The translations under genes were made by a program, and so were the position numbers. From positions 1-64,000 of the forward strand of contig CBIHOV010000006.1 in the NCBI GenBank assembly GCA_966211765.1: a stretch of DNA of 64,000 bases, read 5' to 3'. Positions 23,417 through 32,751 of the stretch are shown piece by piece. Under the pieces are notes generated by a model that was given only the letters and a program-made list of their open reading frames with translations, was not told the origin of the DNA and did no database searches. The DNA is from Paraflavitalea sp966211765. Its GTDB lineage: Bacteria; Bacteroidota; Bacteroidia; Chitinophagales; Chitinophagaceae. Within the stretch, counting starts at the first letter, position 1. Every line of letters starts with the position of its first letter.

Positions 23417-25033
23417 TTAATGAGCATGGTTATACTGTACAAAAAGTTTCTCTTCCTCGATATCCAGTAAGGAAAGGTATTTGCGGATGATGCTTTCATC
23501 TACTTCAGCTTTGTGATTGAGTTTAAACAATAGCTGCCTTTGTTCATTGAGCAATTCAATGTATACCTGCCGGTAATGGGGGATGAAGTGCTCGGGGTGG
23601 GTTGTATCGGTTTCCTTGCCGGGCGTTGCGCTGAGCAGATCTATTTCTGCTTCCAGCCTGTGCTGCAGGCTTTGGAGCAGGCTATTGGACCTGAGTTTGT
23701 CGGCATGTTGTTCTTTCAATACGCGCAAGGCGGCCTGGGACATTTTTTTCTTCACGGCCGCATCCTGTTCTTCTTCTGGTATGGTGGCATCGGGGTCTTT
23801 GTAGTTCACCCATCGTATTACGGCGGGCAGTGTAAGTCCCTGCAATACGAGTGTCACCAGTATCACGGAAAAGGTAATGAAGAGGATGAGGCTCCGTTCG
23901 GGGAAGCGGCTGCCATTGTCGAGGTATACCGGAATGGAAAGGGCGGCAGCCAGGGATACCACGCCCCGCATACCTGCCCAGCCTAGTATCAGGGGACCGC
24001 GAAAGCCGGGTCTGCTGTCGGCGGTCTTGATATAGCGGCTCACCCAAACGGTGAAAATGGAGGCGCCGAATGTACAGAGCAGCCGTAGTACAATGACGAG
24101 CAGGGAGATGATGGCGCCATACCAGATGGCGGTACGCAGGCTGACCTCGCCCAGGTCTTTGATCACTACAGGCAGTTCGAGCCCAATGAGCATAAATACC
24201 AAGCCATTCAACACAAAGCTGATGGTTTCCCATACATTCCAACCCTGTATACGGCTGCGATGGTCCAGGAACAAATGGCTACGTACGGAGAGGAAAAGCC
24301 CTCCGCTCACTACAGCCAGTACACCTGAAAAATGAAATTCTTCTGCCACGATGTACATGGCGTATGGCGCTACAAAAGAGAGTACAATATTGATTTGGGG
24401 GGTAGTAGGCAGCCAGCGGTGAATGGCAAAAAATACCAGTGCGATTACTACACCTGTAAGAATGCCCATGATGATCACCACAAAAAAATTGAGGGCAGCA
24501 TCACCAAATGCAAAAGTTCCCTTATTCACGGCCATCAGGGCAAACCTGAATACGATGAGGCTGGCAGCATCATTGAGGAGGCTTTCTCCTTCTACGATGG
24601 AGATGAGCCTTTTGGGCACTTTTACGGATTGCAGAATGGAAGAGGCGGATACAGCGTCGGGTGGTGAAATGATGCCTCCCAACAGAAAGCCAAGGGCCAG
24701 GGTAAAGCCGGGAATCAGCCAATTGGAAGCAACAGCTACCACGCAGGAGGTGAGCAGCACGATGAGAAAGGCAAAGCTGGCAATTACACGGCGCCATTTC
24801 CACAATTCCTTCCAGGATGTTTTCCAGGCTGCCTCATAGAGTAAGGGGGGCAGGAAGATGACAAATATGAGCTCAGGATCTATTTCAATGGGGGGTAATC
24901 CGGGTATAAAGCTGATGATCAGTCCCGCAACCACCAGCAAAATAGGGTAGGATACTTTGATCTTTTGGGCCAGCATCACCAGGAAAAGGATCACCACCAC
25001 CAGTATGATATAGATAATGAAGGTACTATGCAT
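23417..25033 (-). CDS. Na+/H+ antiporter, NhaP/CPA1 type
   Basis: 538 aa. Twelve or so hydrophobic helices (residues 1-405) include the CPA1 signatures GGIISPPDAVSASSIL and IVEGESLLNDAASLIVFRFAL (the ND pair of the ion site), then GWAGMRGVVSLAAALSIP. A ~130-residue charged cytoplasmic tail (DATIPEEEQDAAVKKKMSQ to the end) matches the E. coli YjcE-like group. Exchanges Na+ (or K+) for H+ across the inner membrane. It stands alone on the minus strand. Confidence 0.92.
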   Translation of the reverse strand: MHSTFIIYIILVVVILFLVMLAQKIKVSYPILLVVAGLIISFIPGLPPIEIDPELIFVIFLPPLLYEAAWKTSWKELWKWRRVIASFAFLIVLLTSCVVAVASNWLIPGFTLALGFLLGGIISPPDAVSASSILQSVKVPKRLISIVEGESLLNDAASLIVFRFALMAVNKGTFAFGDAALNFFVVIIMGILTGVVIALVFFAIHRWLPTTPQINIVLSFVAPYAMYIVAEEFHFSGVLAVVSGGLFLSVRSHLFLDHRSRIQGWNVWETISFVLNGLVFMLIGLELPVVIKDLGEVSLRTAIWYGAIISLLVIVLRLLCTFGASIFTVWVSRYIKTADSRPGFRGPLILGWAGMRGVVSLAAALSIPVYLDNGSRFPERSLILFITFSVILVTLVLQGLTLPAVIRWVNYKDPDATIPEEEQDAAVKKKMSQAALRVLKEQHADKLRSNSLLQSLQHRLEAEIDLLSATPGKETDTTHPEHFIPHYRQVYIELLNEQRQLLFKLNHKAEVDESIIRKYLSLLDIEEEKLFVQYNHAH

Positions 25034-25326
25034 CAGGAATGTAGCTTTGGTATTGGTCGTAAAAATAAAGAACTATTGAGGTTGACGGATATTATTTAAA
25101 AAAATATAAACTATTTTGTTAGCTATTTGGCTCAATTGCCTGTTGTGGCCGCAAAAAAACGCAGGTGAATTGGTTCAGCTGGCATGAGCTGTGCCGGCGT
25201 TCTGGCTTCCCGCCATCTCCTTTTTATACTTTTCTTCTACTATTACCAGTTGGCCTAACCGCAGAATCCTGCTACGCAATGGGTGTTTGTTTTTAGTAAG
25301 TTTATGTACCAACTAACAGCAGCTTC
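25034..25326. other. Divergent intergenic region (antiporter / amidase), no gene seen
   Basis: 293 bp between two divergent genes, A/T-rich near 25085-25125. TAAGTTTA (25298-25305) resembles a -7 box for the amidase gene but has no matching -33 box. I see nothing else. Confidence 0.4.
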
Positions 25327-28300
25327 ATGAGAAATAAACTCCTTTTGCTCCTGCCGGCAATGCTATTGCTGCAGGTGACTACTACGCTCGCACAGCACGA
25401 TACCACACTTGTTTTACGGATCAACCAACTTATCGGACAGGAGCCCGCACTACGGTTCCGGGCGGATAGTGTAAGCCGGCAGGCGGATGTGCTACAGGTA
25501 TATTTTAATACGAAAGGTTCCCTGGAAAAGGGAGGGCTCACAGAAACTGAATCGGAAGCGCTCACTGAGTTGCTGGCACACCTGACTACGGAAACGAATA
25601 CACAGAATATCCTTTTATTGGCAAAAGATAAACAGACTGCATCCTGGAAAACCCTGGACTATTTTGTGCTCCAGCCACCGGTATTGAAATACATACCTGT
25701 GAAGAACCATGATCCATATCCGGAAAGGGCCGGAAAGTCGGCTCCGGTGCAGGGAAGGGTATTTCCTGGTGGAGGCATTCCTGGTGTGGCCGGTGCATTG
25801 ACAGGCAAAACGGTATGGCTGAGCCCCGGCCATGGATGGCACAATACAGGCACTGGTTTTACCACGCAACGTGGAACGACGAATCAGGTAGTGGAAGACT
25901 TTACTACGGCCGAGACGGTGGATTATTACCTGTTGCATTATTTAATGAATGCGGGCGCCAATGTTTGGAGTGTTCGTGAGCGGGATGTGAATCCGGTTGA
26001 GCTGATCGTAGACAATGACCAGGGCGCCCCGGGCTATACTGAAACGGGCACCTGGGCCAATGGCAGCATTGCTGGTTACAACGGCACCTACCGCACGAAT
26101 ACGGCGGATGTTACAGAAACGGCTTCGGCTATTTATACGCCTGTTGTTACAGTAAGCGGATATTATTGGGTATCGGTGCGTTTTATCAGTGGCGCCAACC
26201 GGGCCACGGATGTAAAATATACGATTTTCCATGCAGGGGGTACGGCCACGTATACGGTGAACCAGGAAGTTCATGGAGATACCTGGGTATACCTGGGGCA
26301 ATACTATTTCCTGGCGGGTGGAGACAATAAAGTGATCATCAGCAACCAGAGTCCCGATGCAGGTCAGGCTATTGTAGCGGATGCGGTGCGACTGGGCGGC
26401 GGTATTGGCGCCGATCCGGATTGTTTGAATGGGGGCGTTGCCAGCGGCAAACCCAGGTTTGAAGAGTCGGCCCGCCAATATGCCCGCTACCAGGGAAATC
26501 CTGTCTGCCGGGAGGATGTAACGGTGCGGCCTGTTTATACGGAATGGGAATTGAGCAAAGGCATACCAACGGAGATCAACAATGCGGTATATGTAGCATT
26601 TCATACGAATGCAGGGGGCGGCACGGGAACGGAAACGTACCGGTATAACGGATTGGGTGCATCGCAGCCGGTGATCACCCCCGGAAGCACGCAGCTGCGG
26701 GATAGCATCCATAAACAAATCATTGCCGACCTGCGGGCAGGCTGGCGTAGTACCTGGACGGACCGTGGCGTGAAGGAAGCCAATTTTGGTGAACTGCGGG
26801 AGCTGCGTACGATACCGGGCACGCTGGTGGAACTGGCATTCCACGACCTGGCTACAGATGCTACGGACCTGAAGGCGCCTGAGTTCAGGCGGCTGGCAGC
26901 ACGTGCCATATATAAAGGCATTCTCAAGTTCTTCAATTACAGAGATGGTGCGCCCCTGGTATTCCTGCCGGAACAACCTACCGGTTTGACCGCTAAGAAT
27001 ATTGGAGGAGGGCAGATCCAGCTTAATTGGGCAGCACCGCAAACAGGAGGAATCTACGGCCATGCCGCTACGGGCTATCGTGTATATGCGAGTGAGAATG
27101 GACGTGGGTTTGACAATCCAACTGAGGTAGCATCCACCAACTATTCCTTTAGCGGCACAGCGGGAAAGACCTATTTCTTTAAAGTGTCGGCTGTGAATGC
27201 CGGCGGTGAATCTTTTGCTTCGGGCGTGGTGGCGGCGCGTATCCCTGCGACGGGTGAAACGGTGAAATACCTGGTAGTAGATGGCTTTGACAGGCTGGAT
27301 GCATCGGCCATGCTGTTGAAAAATGAAGGAGCTGTGCTGGGCAATGTGCGCAGGATGGTATTGGACAAAATGAATAACTATGGTTATATGGTGGAGCATG
27401 GCAATGGGCTGGCCAGTTGTAACCTGGCTTTTGATGGGGCGCAAAATGAAGCCGTAGCAGGCGGGGGTATTAACCTCGCCGATTATTTTGCCATCGACTG
27501 GTTTGTAGGCGAAGAAAGCACGGCAGACAAAACGCTGGATGCTGCTGAGAAGCAATTGCTCAAAGATTACCTCGATGGTGGTGGCCGCCTGTTGATCTCA
27601 GGCGCTGAAATTGGCTGGGATATTGGCAGGGCCGCTTCTGCCAATGCGGACCTTGCTTTCTACAATAATTACCTGAAGGCGCTTTATGTAAGTGATGGCG
27701 CGGGTACGTATAATTTTAGCGGCACTACTGCTTTGCTGAATGGTACTACGGGCACCTTCGGCAATGGGGTGAATGGCTATTACAATGTAGATTTTCCGGA
27801 TGTGGTGAATACGAACGGGGGATCGGAGCTGGTGCTGAATTACAGCGGTGGCATTGGCGGCGGCGCTGGCGTGGGGTATAAAGGCAATTTCCGGGTATTG
27901 TATTTTGGCTTTCCCATTGAAGCCATCACCGATGACAATGTAAGGAATAACCTGTTTTGCCAGTCGGCCAGTTATTTGGAGAATAGCAGCACACTGCCGG
28001 TGCGGGGCTTTCTGCTTACGGGCCGTGCAGAAGAAGGGGTTAACAAATTGCAGTGGGCCACTGGCTCAGAAGAAAATACAGCCCATTTCCTGATTGAGCG
28101 TAGCATGGATGGCACACATTTTCAGCCGATCAGCAGCGCCATCGAAGCCAAAGGTTCGGTGACGGCAGGATACCGGTATTCTTTCGGCGATAATCATGTG
28201 CAGCCAACAGCCTGGTACCGTATCAGAGCCGTTGACCACAATGGATATGAAAGCTTTTCGAATATCGTACTGATCAAAAATACACATGTGCGGCCGTTCT

Positions 28301-28533
28301 ATGTGCTGGAGAATCCGGTGCGATCTGTGATAAGGCTCAAGGTTACTAATGCCGGCCCATTCAGGTTGGCGCTTTCCAATGGCCAGGGGCAAATTGTATA
28401 TCGTTCCAATCATACGGGTGTGAATACAGGGGATGTAAAGATCCCGGCCACAGGCCTTGCTAAAGGCATGTATTGGCTTTCAGTGTATGGGGAAGAGGGA
28501 AGTGTGCAAACGTTTAAGATCATGGTGCAGTAA
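25327..28533 (+). CDS. T9SS-exported N-acetylmuramoyl-L-alanine amidase-like protein with nested golvesin-like domain
   Basis: 1068 aa with a signal peptide (to about TTLAQ). An Amidase_3-type zinc site is split: His169 (LSPGHGWH), Glu190 (QVVEDF), His426 (VAFHTNAGG) and catalytic Glu502 (LVELAFHD). Between Glu190 and His426 sits a beta-sandwich of the golvesin C-terminal type (about 231-357; YYWVSVRFISG ... VIISNQSPDAGQAIVADAVRLGG). After the amidase come a fibronectin-III domain (~553-640), a further domain (~645-890, with FAIDWFVGEES and RLLISGAEIGWDIGRAA), and a T9SS type A sorting domain (about 990-1068, KGMYWLSVYGEEG). Proteins of this build are often annotated 'xanthan lyase'; peptidoglycan amidase chemistry fits the visible residues better. 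Confidence 0.85.
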   Translation: MRNKLLLLLPAMLLLQVTTTLAQHDTTLVLRINQLIGQEPALRFRADSVSRQADVLQVYFNTKGSLEKGGLTETESEALTELLAHLTTETNTQNILLLAKDKQTASWKTLDYFVLQPPVLKYIPVKNHDPYPERAGKSAPVQGRVFPGGGIPGVAGALTGKTVWLSPGHGWHNTGTGFTTQRGTTNQVVEDFTTAETVDYYLLHYLMNAGANVWSVRERDVNPVELIVDNDQGAPGYTETGTWANGSIAGYNGTYRTNTADVTETASAIYTPVVTVSGYYWVSVRFISGANRATDVKYTIFHAGGTATYTVNQEVHGDTWVYLGQYYFLAGGDNKVIISNQSPDAGQAIVADAVRLGGGIGADPDCLNGGVASGKPRFEESARQYARYQGNPVCREDVTVRPVYTEWELSKGIPTEINNAVYVAFHTNAGGGTGTETYRYNGLGASQPVITPGSTQLRDSIHKQIIADLRAGWRSTWTDRGVKEANFGELRELRTIPGTLVELAFHDLATDATDLKAPEFRRLAARAIYKGILKFFNYRDGAPLVFLPEQPTGLTAKNIGGGQIQLNWAAPQTGGIYGHAATGYRVYASENGRGFDNPTEVASTNYSFSGTAGKTYFFKVSAVNAGGESFASGVVAARIPATGETVKYLVVDGFDRLDASAMLLKNEGAVLGNVRRMVLDKMNNYGYMVEHGNGLASCNLAFDGAQNEAVAGGGINLADYFAIDWFVGEESTADKTLDAAEKQLLKDYLDGGGRLLISGAEIGWDIGRAASANADLAFYNNYLKALYVSDGAGTYNFSGTTALLNGTTGTFGNGVNGYYNVDFPDVVNTNGGSELVLNYSGGIGGGAGVGYKGNFRVLYFGFPIEAITDDNVRNNLFCQSASYLENSSTLPVRGFLLTGRAEEGVNKLQWATGSEENTAHFLIERSMDGTHFQPISSAIEAKGSVTAGYRYSFGDNHVQPTAWYRIRAVDHNGYESFSNIVLIKNTHVRPFYVLENPVRSVIRLKVTNAGPFRLALSNGQGQIVYRSNHTGVNTGDVKIPATGLAKGMYWLSVYGEEGSVQTFKIMVQ

Positions 28534-28565
28534 ATGGCTTGCGGAGTCAAGGGATGGCCATAAAT

Positions 28566-28591
28566 AAAGCCCCGGTAGAAACCGGAGCTTT
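28566..28591. terminator. Hairpin between converging genes
   Basis: AAAGCCCCGGT / ACCGGAGCTTT with loop AGAA (one mismatch). Read in either direction it is followed by a short U-rich stretch, so it may end both the amidase and the metalloprotease transcripts. Confidence 0.65.
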
Positions 28592-28620
28592 GTTACTGTG
28601 AACACATGAAAAAACGAGCT

Positions 28621-31134
28621 TTATCTATTTCCAACCTGTAGGGATATATCCAACCTCTCTGCAAGGTCTTCCAAATGGATACGGGTGCTATGATCGGTTG
28701 ATAGGGGTATCGATCTTTTAATGAGTGTATGGAGCTGCCGGGCATGTGCTTTTACAATGGTGAGGGCATCATTGTCCCTGCTGGCGGCGCCTTTCTGCTG
28801 GTTCAAGGCAGAAGGAATAAGGGACAGTAGTTTTTCAACATACATTTTTTGCAGATTACGCCGGTACATATTGATCTTCTTATGTGCAGGCAATTCACTG
28901 AATATGCCGTCTTTCAACTGTTCCAGCATGTCTTCGGCGGTGTAGGCATTGCCTGGATCGATCGATTCGATATACAGCAGTTGGGTGAGCTTACCATTGC
29001 TTAATAATTGTGACAGTACGCCATCCTGCACTTTGGCGATGCCTGCATAATCTGCTTTGCCGGTCAATGAAAAAAGTTGTTTGCTCATCAGCCATTGGGG
29101 TGTATCGAACAACTGATCCTGTAAAAAGGCAACAGCCCTTTTTTGCTTTTCTTTCGTCACAAAGTCAAATGCCGGGCCCGCTTCTTCAATGCTTTTAGGT
29201 GTTGTATTGACGCCACCAATATTTTTAACTACATGAAAAATATACCGGGTATACTGGCTCAGCAGTTCCTGGTACATTTCATCTGTCTTATTGTATCCAT
29301 CGTCGGGTAGGGTAGTCCATTTAACCAGGTTGGGCATTACCCTTTTCAGGTTTTTAATACCGTATGCGCCGGCTTTCATGGCATCATCGCCCAGGTCCTC
29401 ATTTTGCCCACGGGGATCAAGTGCATCTCCCTGCCGGCCAAAATAATACTGTTTGCCTGATGCGAGCTTATCAACGATCCACTTATTGAGTGTTGCTTTC
29501 TCCTGTTCTGCATCAATGCCTTCGGGCAATAATTTATAACCCCATTCGATGGCCCATTTGTCGTAATCACCAATGCGTGGGAAAATACCTTGCTGTGCAA
29601 TATGGTCTTCAGGTTGTGCCACATAATTGAACCGGGCGTAGTCCATGATAGAGGGGGTATGTCCATGGGCCTCTACCCATGCTTTGTTGCGCAGGTTTTC
29701 GACGGGCACGGTAGAAGATGCACCAAAGTTGTGGTGCAATCCCAGGGTATGTCCTACTTCATGGGAGGAAACAAAACGAATGAGCTGTCCCATGAGAGAA
29801 TCGCTGAAGCGGGGCTTGTTGGCGAGTGGGTCTACTGCGCCTGCCTGTATAAAATACCATTTGTACAAGAGGTCCATCACGTTGTGGTACCAGTTGATAT
29901 GGGTTTCCAATATCTCTCCGCTGCGGGGATCAATTATGCTGGGGCCTGTGGCATTGCTGATATTGGAGGGCTTGTAGACCACGAAAGAATGCCTGGCATC
30001 TTCGAGGCTCCAGGTAGTATCATTGGCGGGTACTTCTTTGCCCATGATGGCATGCTTAAATCCTGCTTTTTCAAAAGCTACCTGCCAGTCGTTAATGCCC
30101 TGGATAAGGTAAGGGATCCATTTGCGTGGCGTGTTGGGGTCAATGTAAATGATAATGGGTTTAGCGGGCTCTACCAGTTCACCACGCCTGTATCTTTCCT
30201 TGTCTTCGGGTTTGGGTTCCATTCTCCAGCGTGAGATATTGGCCGCATTGGTAATGCCCTGTGGATTGGCATCGTAATCAATATAGGAAGTAGAGATATA
30301 ACCCAGGCGTGCATCGGTCTGTCGTGACTTCATGGGCACTTTGGGCAGCAATACAATGGAACTGTTCAATTCAAAAGTGATCGGTGGGATGGAAACACCG
30401 TTGGGGTAGGGCTTGGTGAGATAGGTTTTTACGGTTTTGATCTCTATGTTGACAGGGAAGGCACGCACCTGTTGAATATAAGACCTGTCGGGCAGGGCAG
30501 CTACCAGCGGCATCAACATTTTGTAAAAACTGCCGAAGCCGAATACGGTATTGTCGGTATTCAGGTAATCGGTAACATCAATAACCACGGCTGGGTTTTC
30601 TTTATTGAGGGACTTTACCGGAAAGGCTGCCTGGAAAGATGCCTGGTTGCTGTTCACAAATGACCGGTATAGACCGTTCTCTGAACTGTCGCTGGCGCGT
30701 TCATTATAGGAGATCACTTTGAGCATGATCTTGTTGCCGGGCACTCTTTCAAACTGGATCACATTGTTGCCAATCTCATCGCCGGCATAACCGGGGGAAA
30801 TAAGGAATTTGGGCAGATCGGCGGGTGATTTGGATATCCGGTTCACCACCAGCAGGTCGCGGCTCATAATGGAATCGGGTATCTCAAAATAATAGCGGTC
30901 ATCCACATTGTGCACCTTGAAAAATCCATTGCCTGTCTTAGCCGATGGGGTAATTATTTCCTGGTAAGGTTTTAATGCATCGGGCTTGACAAGTAGCTTG
31001 GCCAGAACTTGTGCAGAATCTGCTTTTTTGGTACGGGCGGTGTCTTTTTGTTGTGCAAGGGTGGCTATACCGGGCAGGATAAACATACCGGTGAATAATA
31101 AGGAGTTTATTAGGCTCCGGAATAAAGTTGACAT
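28621..31134 (-). CDS. Zinc-dependent metalloprotease, DUF5117/DUF5118 type (locus II)
   Basis: 837 aa with a signal peptide (to about TLAQQK). The zinc motif HEVGHTLGLHH begins at His458 (ligands His458, His462, His468, catalytic Glu459), followed by a Met-turn-like SIMDYARFNYVAQPED. N-terminal DUF5118 (~50-100) and DUF5117 (~110-300) and the C-terminal zincin domain are in the family's usual order and length. Probably a secreted or periplasmic protease. It lies 131 bp beyond SusD on the same strand and is the only enzyme of locus II, so the locus may serve protein or peptide uptake. Confidence 0.9.
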   Translation of the reverse strand: MSTLFRSLINSLLFTGMFILPGIATLAQQKDTARTKKADSAQVLAKLLVKPDALKPYQEIITPSAKTGNGFFKVHNVDDRYYFEIPDSIMSRDLLVVNRISKSPADLPKFLISPGYAGDEIGNNVIQFERVPGNKIMLKVISYNERASDSSENGLYRSFVNSNQASFQAAFPVKSLNKENPAVVIDVTDYLNTDNTVFGFGSFYKMLMPLVAALPDRSYIQQVRAFPVNIEIKTVKTYLTKPYPNGVSIPPITFELNSSIVLLPKVPMKSRQTDARLGYISTSYIDYDANPQGITNAANISRWRMEPKPEDKERYRRGELVEPAKPIIIYIDPNTPRKWIPYLIQGINDWQVAFEKAGFKHAIMGKEVPANDTTWSLEDARHSFVVYKPSNISNATGPSIIDPRSGEILETHINWYHNVMDLLYKWYFIQAGAVDPLANKPRFSDSLMGQLIRFVSSHEVGHTLGLHHNFGASSTVPVENLRNKAWVEAHGHTPSIMDYARFNYVAQPEDHIAQQGIFPRIGDYDKWAIEWGYKLLPEGIDAEQEKATLNKWIVDKLASGKQYYFGRQGDALDPRGQNEDLGDDAMKAGAYGIKNLKRVMPNLVKWTTLPDDGYNKTDEMYQELLSQYTRYIFHVVKNIGGVNTTPKSIEEAGPAFDFVTKEKQKRAVAFLQDQLFDTPQWLMSKQLFSLTGKADYAGIAKVQDGVLSQLLSNGKLTQLLYIESIDPGNAYTAEDMLEQLKDGIFSELPAHKKINMYRRNLQKMYVEKLLSLIPSALNQQKGAASRDNDALTIVKAHARQLHTLIKRSIPLSTDHSTRIHLEDLAERLDISLQVGNR

Positions 31135-31196
31135 GGGGCTGTTTACGTTTACTGTTTATAATGGTGTGGTGGAAATGCGTTAAGGGCACACTGTGT

Positions 31197-31231
31197 AACA
31201 TAACGCCACCCCGGCAGGGGCGCGTTATGTT
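31197..31231. promoter_or_regulatory. Two-tier hairpin between susD and the metalloprotease gene
   Basis: Outer arms AACATAACGC (31197-31206) and GCGTTATGTT (31222-31231) are perfect; inner CCCC/GGGG. No T run on either strand, so more likely a processing or attenuation hairpin (or an operator) than a simple terminator. Confidence 0.55.
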
Positions 31232-31264
31232 AGCAGGCTACTAATACAATGATTTGGGAGTTGG

Positions 31265-32740
31265 CTATTTGGGGTATCCGTTGTTTTGTTCCAGTTTGAG
31301 ATTGGCGATGATCTCAGTCTGGGGTATAGGTAATAACTGCCAGTCGGTATTCCAGGTACCACCTTTTTGTGGTGTTACGATACTCATAACGGCATCGGCT
31401 GTACCTGTTCTTTTGAGGTCGAACCAGCGGTTGCCCCATTCTGTGAATAATTCCACCTGCCGTTCCTGGGCTATGGCCGCCAGTATATCTTCTTTCGACG
31501 TGACGGTTAGAGGAGGTAATACACCTGTGATGCTACCGGCGGCCCGGGCGCGAATGGTATTGAGATCGGCCACAGCGCTGTTGGTACCTATGAGCATTCC
31601 CTGTTGGGCTCTTGCTTCGGCGCGGATAAGGTAGAGCTCTGCCAGCCTGAATACCACCATGCCCTCTACATTGGGCGTAAAAGCTTTGTACTTATAGGGG
31701 AAGTAAAAGGTGCGGGCCGGTATGGTGCCCGTGGCCGCTACATTGGAAACGCCCACCCAATTGGTAAACCGGGGATCGCCTGTTTCAAAAGTGTTTTTGA
31801 GGCGTGGGCTGATGGCCGTCGGTGCTATGGGGCCTGGCACTGAACCTGCTGGTATTACAAAGGATTGGGGTTCCCACAGAATTTGGTTCAGTGCAGTGGG
31901 CTGTAACTGCCAGATGATCTCACGACTGCTTCGCTGGAATACTTTGGTAAGATCGGGTTCGAGTATATAAGTACCATTGCGGTTGATGACAGAATCGGCC
32001 ATGGCCTCTGCTTTCTTCCAATCCTGCAGGTATAGATAGGTCCTAGCCAGTAAGGCCATCGCCGCATATTTGTTGGGCCTTAACCGGTCGGTCACTACAG
32101 CTCCGGCAGCGGAACGGTATTCGGGTGTGAGGAGATTACGGGCCTCTTCCAGGTCGGTGGTCATTTGCTGGTAAACGGTGGCTTTGGCAGCGCGTGGCAA
32201 TGTATTGTTGATACGGTAATCGGATGTTACGGCTAGGGGTACGTCACCAAACAGGTTGACGAGGTAGAAGTAGAAAAAAGCACGCATCAGTTTTACTTCA
32301 CCCATTAATTGCTGCTTCACATTTTCTGTGACGCCTGTGGAAGTCTGTAATCTTTCAATTGACAGGTTGCAGGTATATATCTGGCGATAGATCTCACTCC
32401 AAAAAAGGGTCGATGTGGGCGCCACGGCATTGGTATAAAACTGACCATGGTAAATAGCGGTTGAATAATTGTCCAGCTCATCTCCCATAAGACCGGTGAG
32501 GAGGGCAACGCTGCTGGATCCTCCCGCAAAACCTCCGGTAGCCATCAGGTTGCTGTAAATACCGGTTACCACGGCAGCGGCAGATGCATTGTTTGAAAAT
32601 GCGCTTGAGCTTACAATGGAGGATACAGGCGGATCTACTTCTACAAACTTTTTGCAGGAAAATATAAAGAGCAACAGGGCCAGGCAGGCAAGCCTGCTGA
32701 AGTATGTGGAGAGTGATATATTGTTATGATTACTTTTCAT
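31265..32740 (-). CDS. RagB/SusD-family surface lipoprotein (locus II)
   Basis: 491 aa. Lipoprotein signal ending LFIFSC (Cys29), then KKFVEVDPPVS, a typical SusD start. TPR-like helices (GEVKLMRAFFYFYLVNLFGDVPLA; KYAAMALLARTYLYLQDWKKAEAMAD) and the C-terminal segment MVVFRLAELYLIRAEARAQQG ... AIAQERQVELFTEWGNRWFDLKRTG are complete. It lies 11 bp downstream of the SusC gene in the same operon. Confidence 0.95.
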   Translation of the reverse strand: MKSNHNNISLSTYFSRLACLALLLFIFSCKKFVEVDPPVSSIVSSSAFSNNASAAAVVTGIYSNLMATGGFAGGSSSVALLTGLMGDELDNYSTAIYHGQFYTNAVAPTSTLFWSEIYRQIYTCNLSIERLQTSTGVTENVKQQLMGEVKLMRAFFYFYLVNLFGDVPLAVTSDYRINNTLPRAAKATVYQQMTTDLEEARNLLTPEYRSAAGAVVTDRLRPNKYAAMALLARTYLYLQDWKKAEAMADSVINRNGTYILEPDLTKVFQRSSREIIWQLQPTALNQILWEPQSFVIPAGSVPGPIAPTAISPRLKNTFETGDPRFTNWVGVSNVAATGTIPARTFYFPYKYKAFTPNVEGMVVFRLAELYLIRAEARAQQGMLIGTNSAVADLNTIRARAAGSITGVLPPLTVTSKEDILAAIAQERQVELFTEWGNRWFDLKRTGTADAVMSIVTPQKGGTWNTDWQLLPIPQTEIIANLKLEQNNGYPK

Positions 32741-32751
32741 GTGTAGTGCTT

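Noticed and set aside
25942..27555. Long (537 codons) open frame on the minus strand
   Set aside because: It lies fully antisense to the amidase gene, whose zinc and catalytic motifs prove the + frame. The antisense translation is rich in Arg, Ile and His with no domain character.
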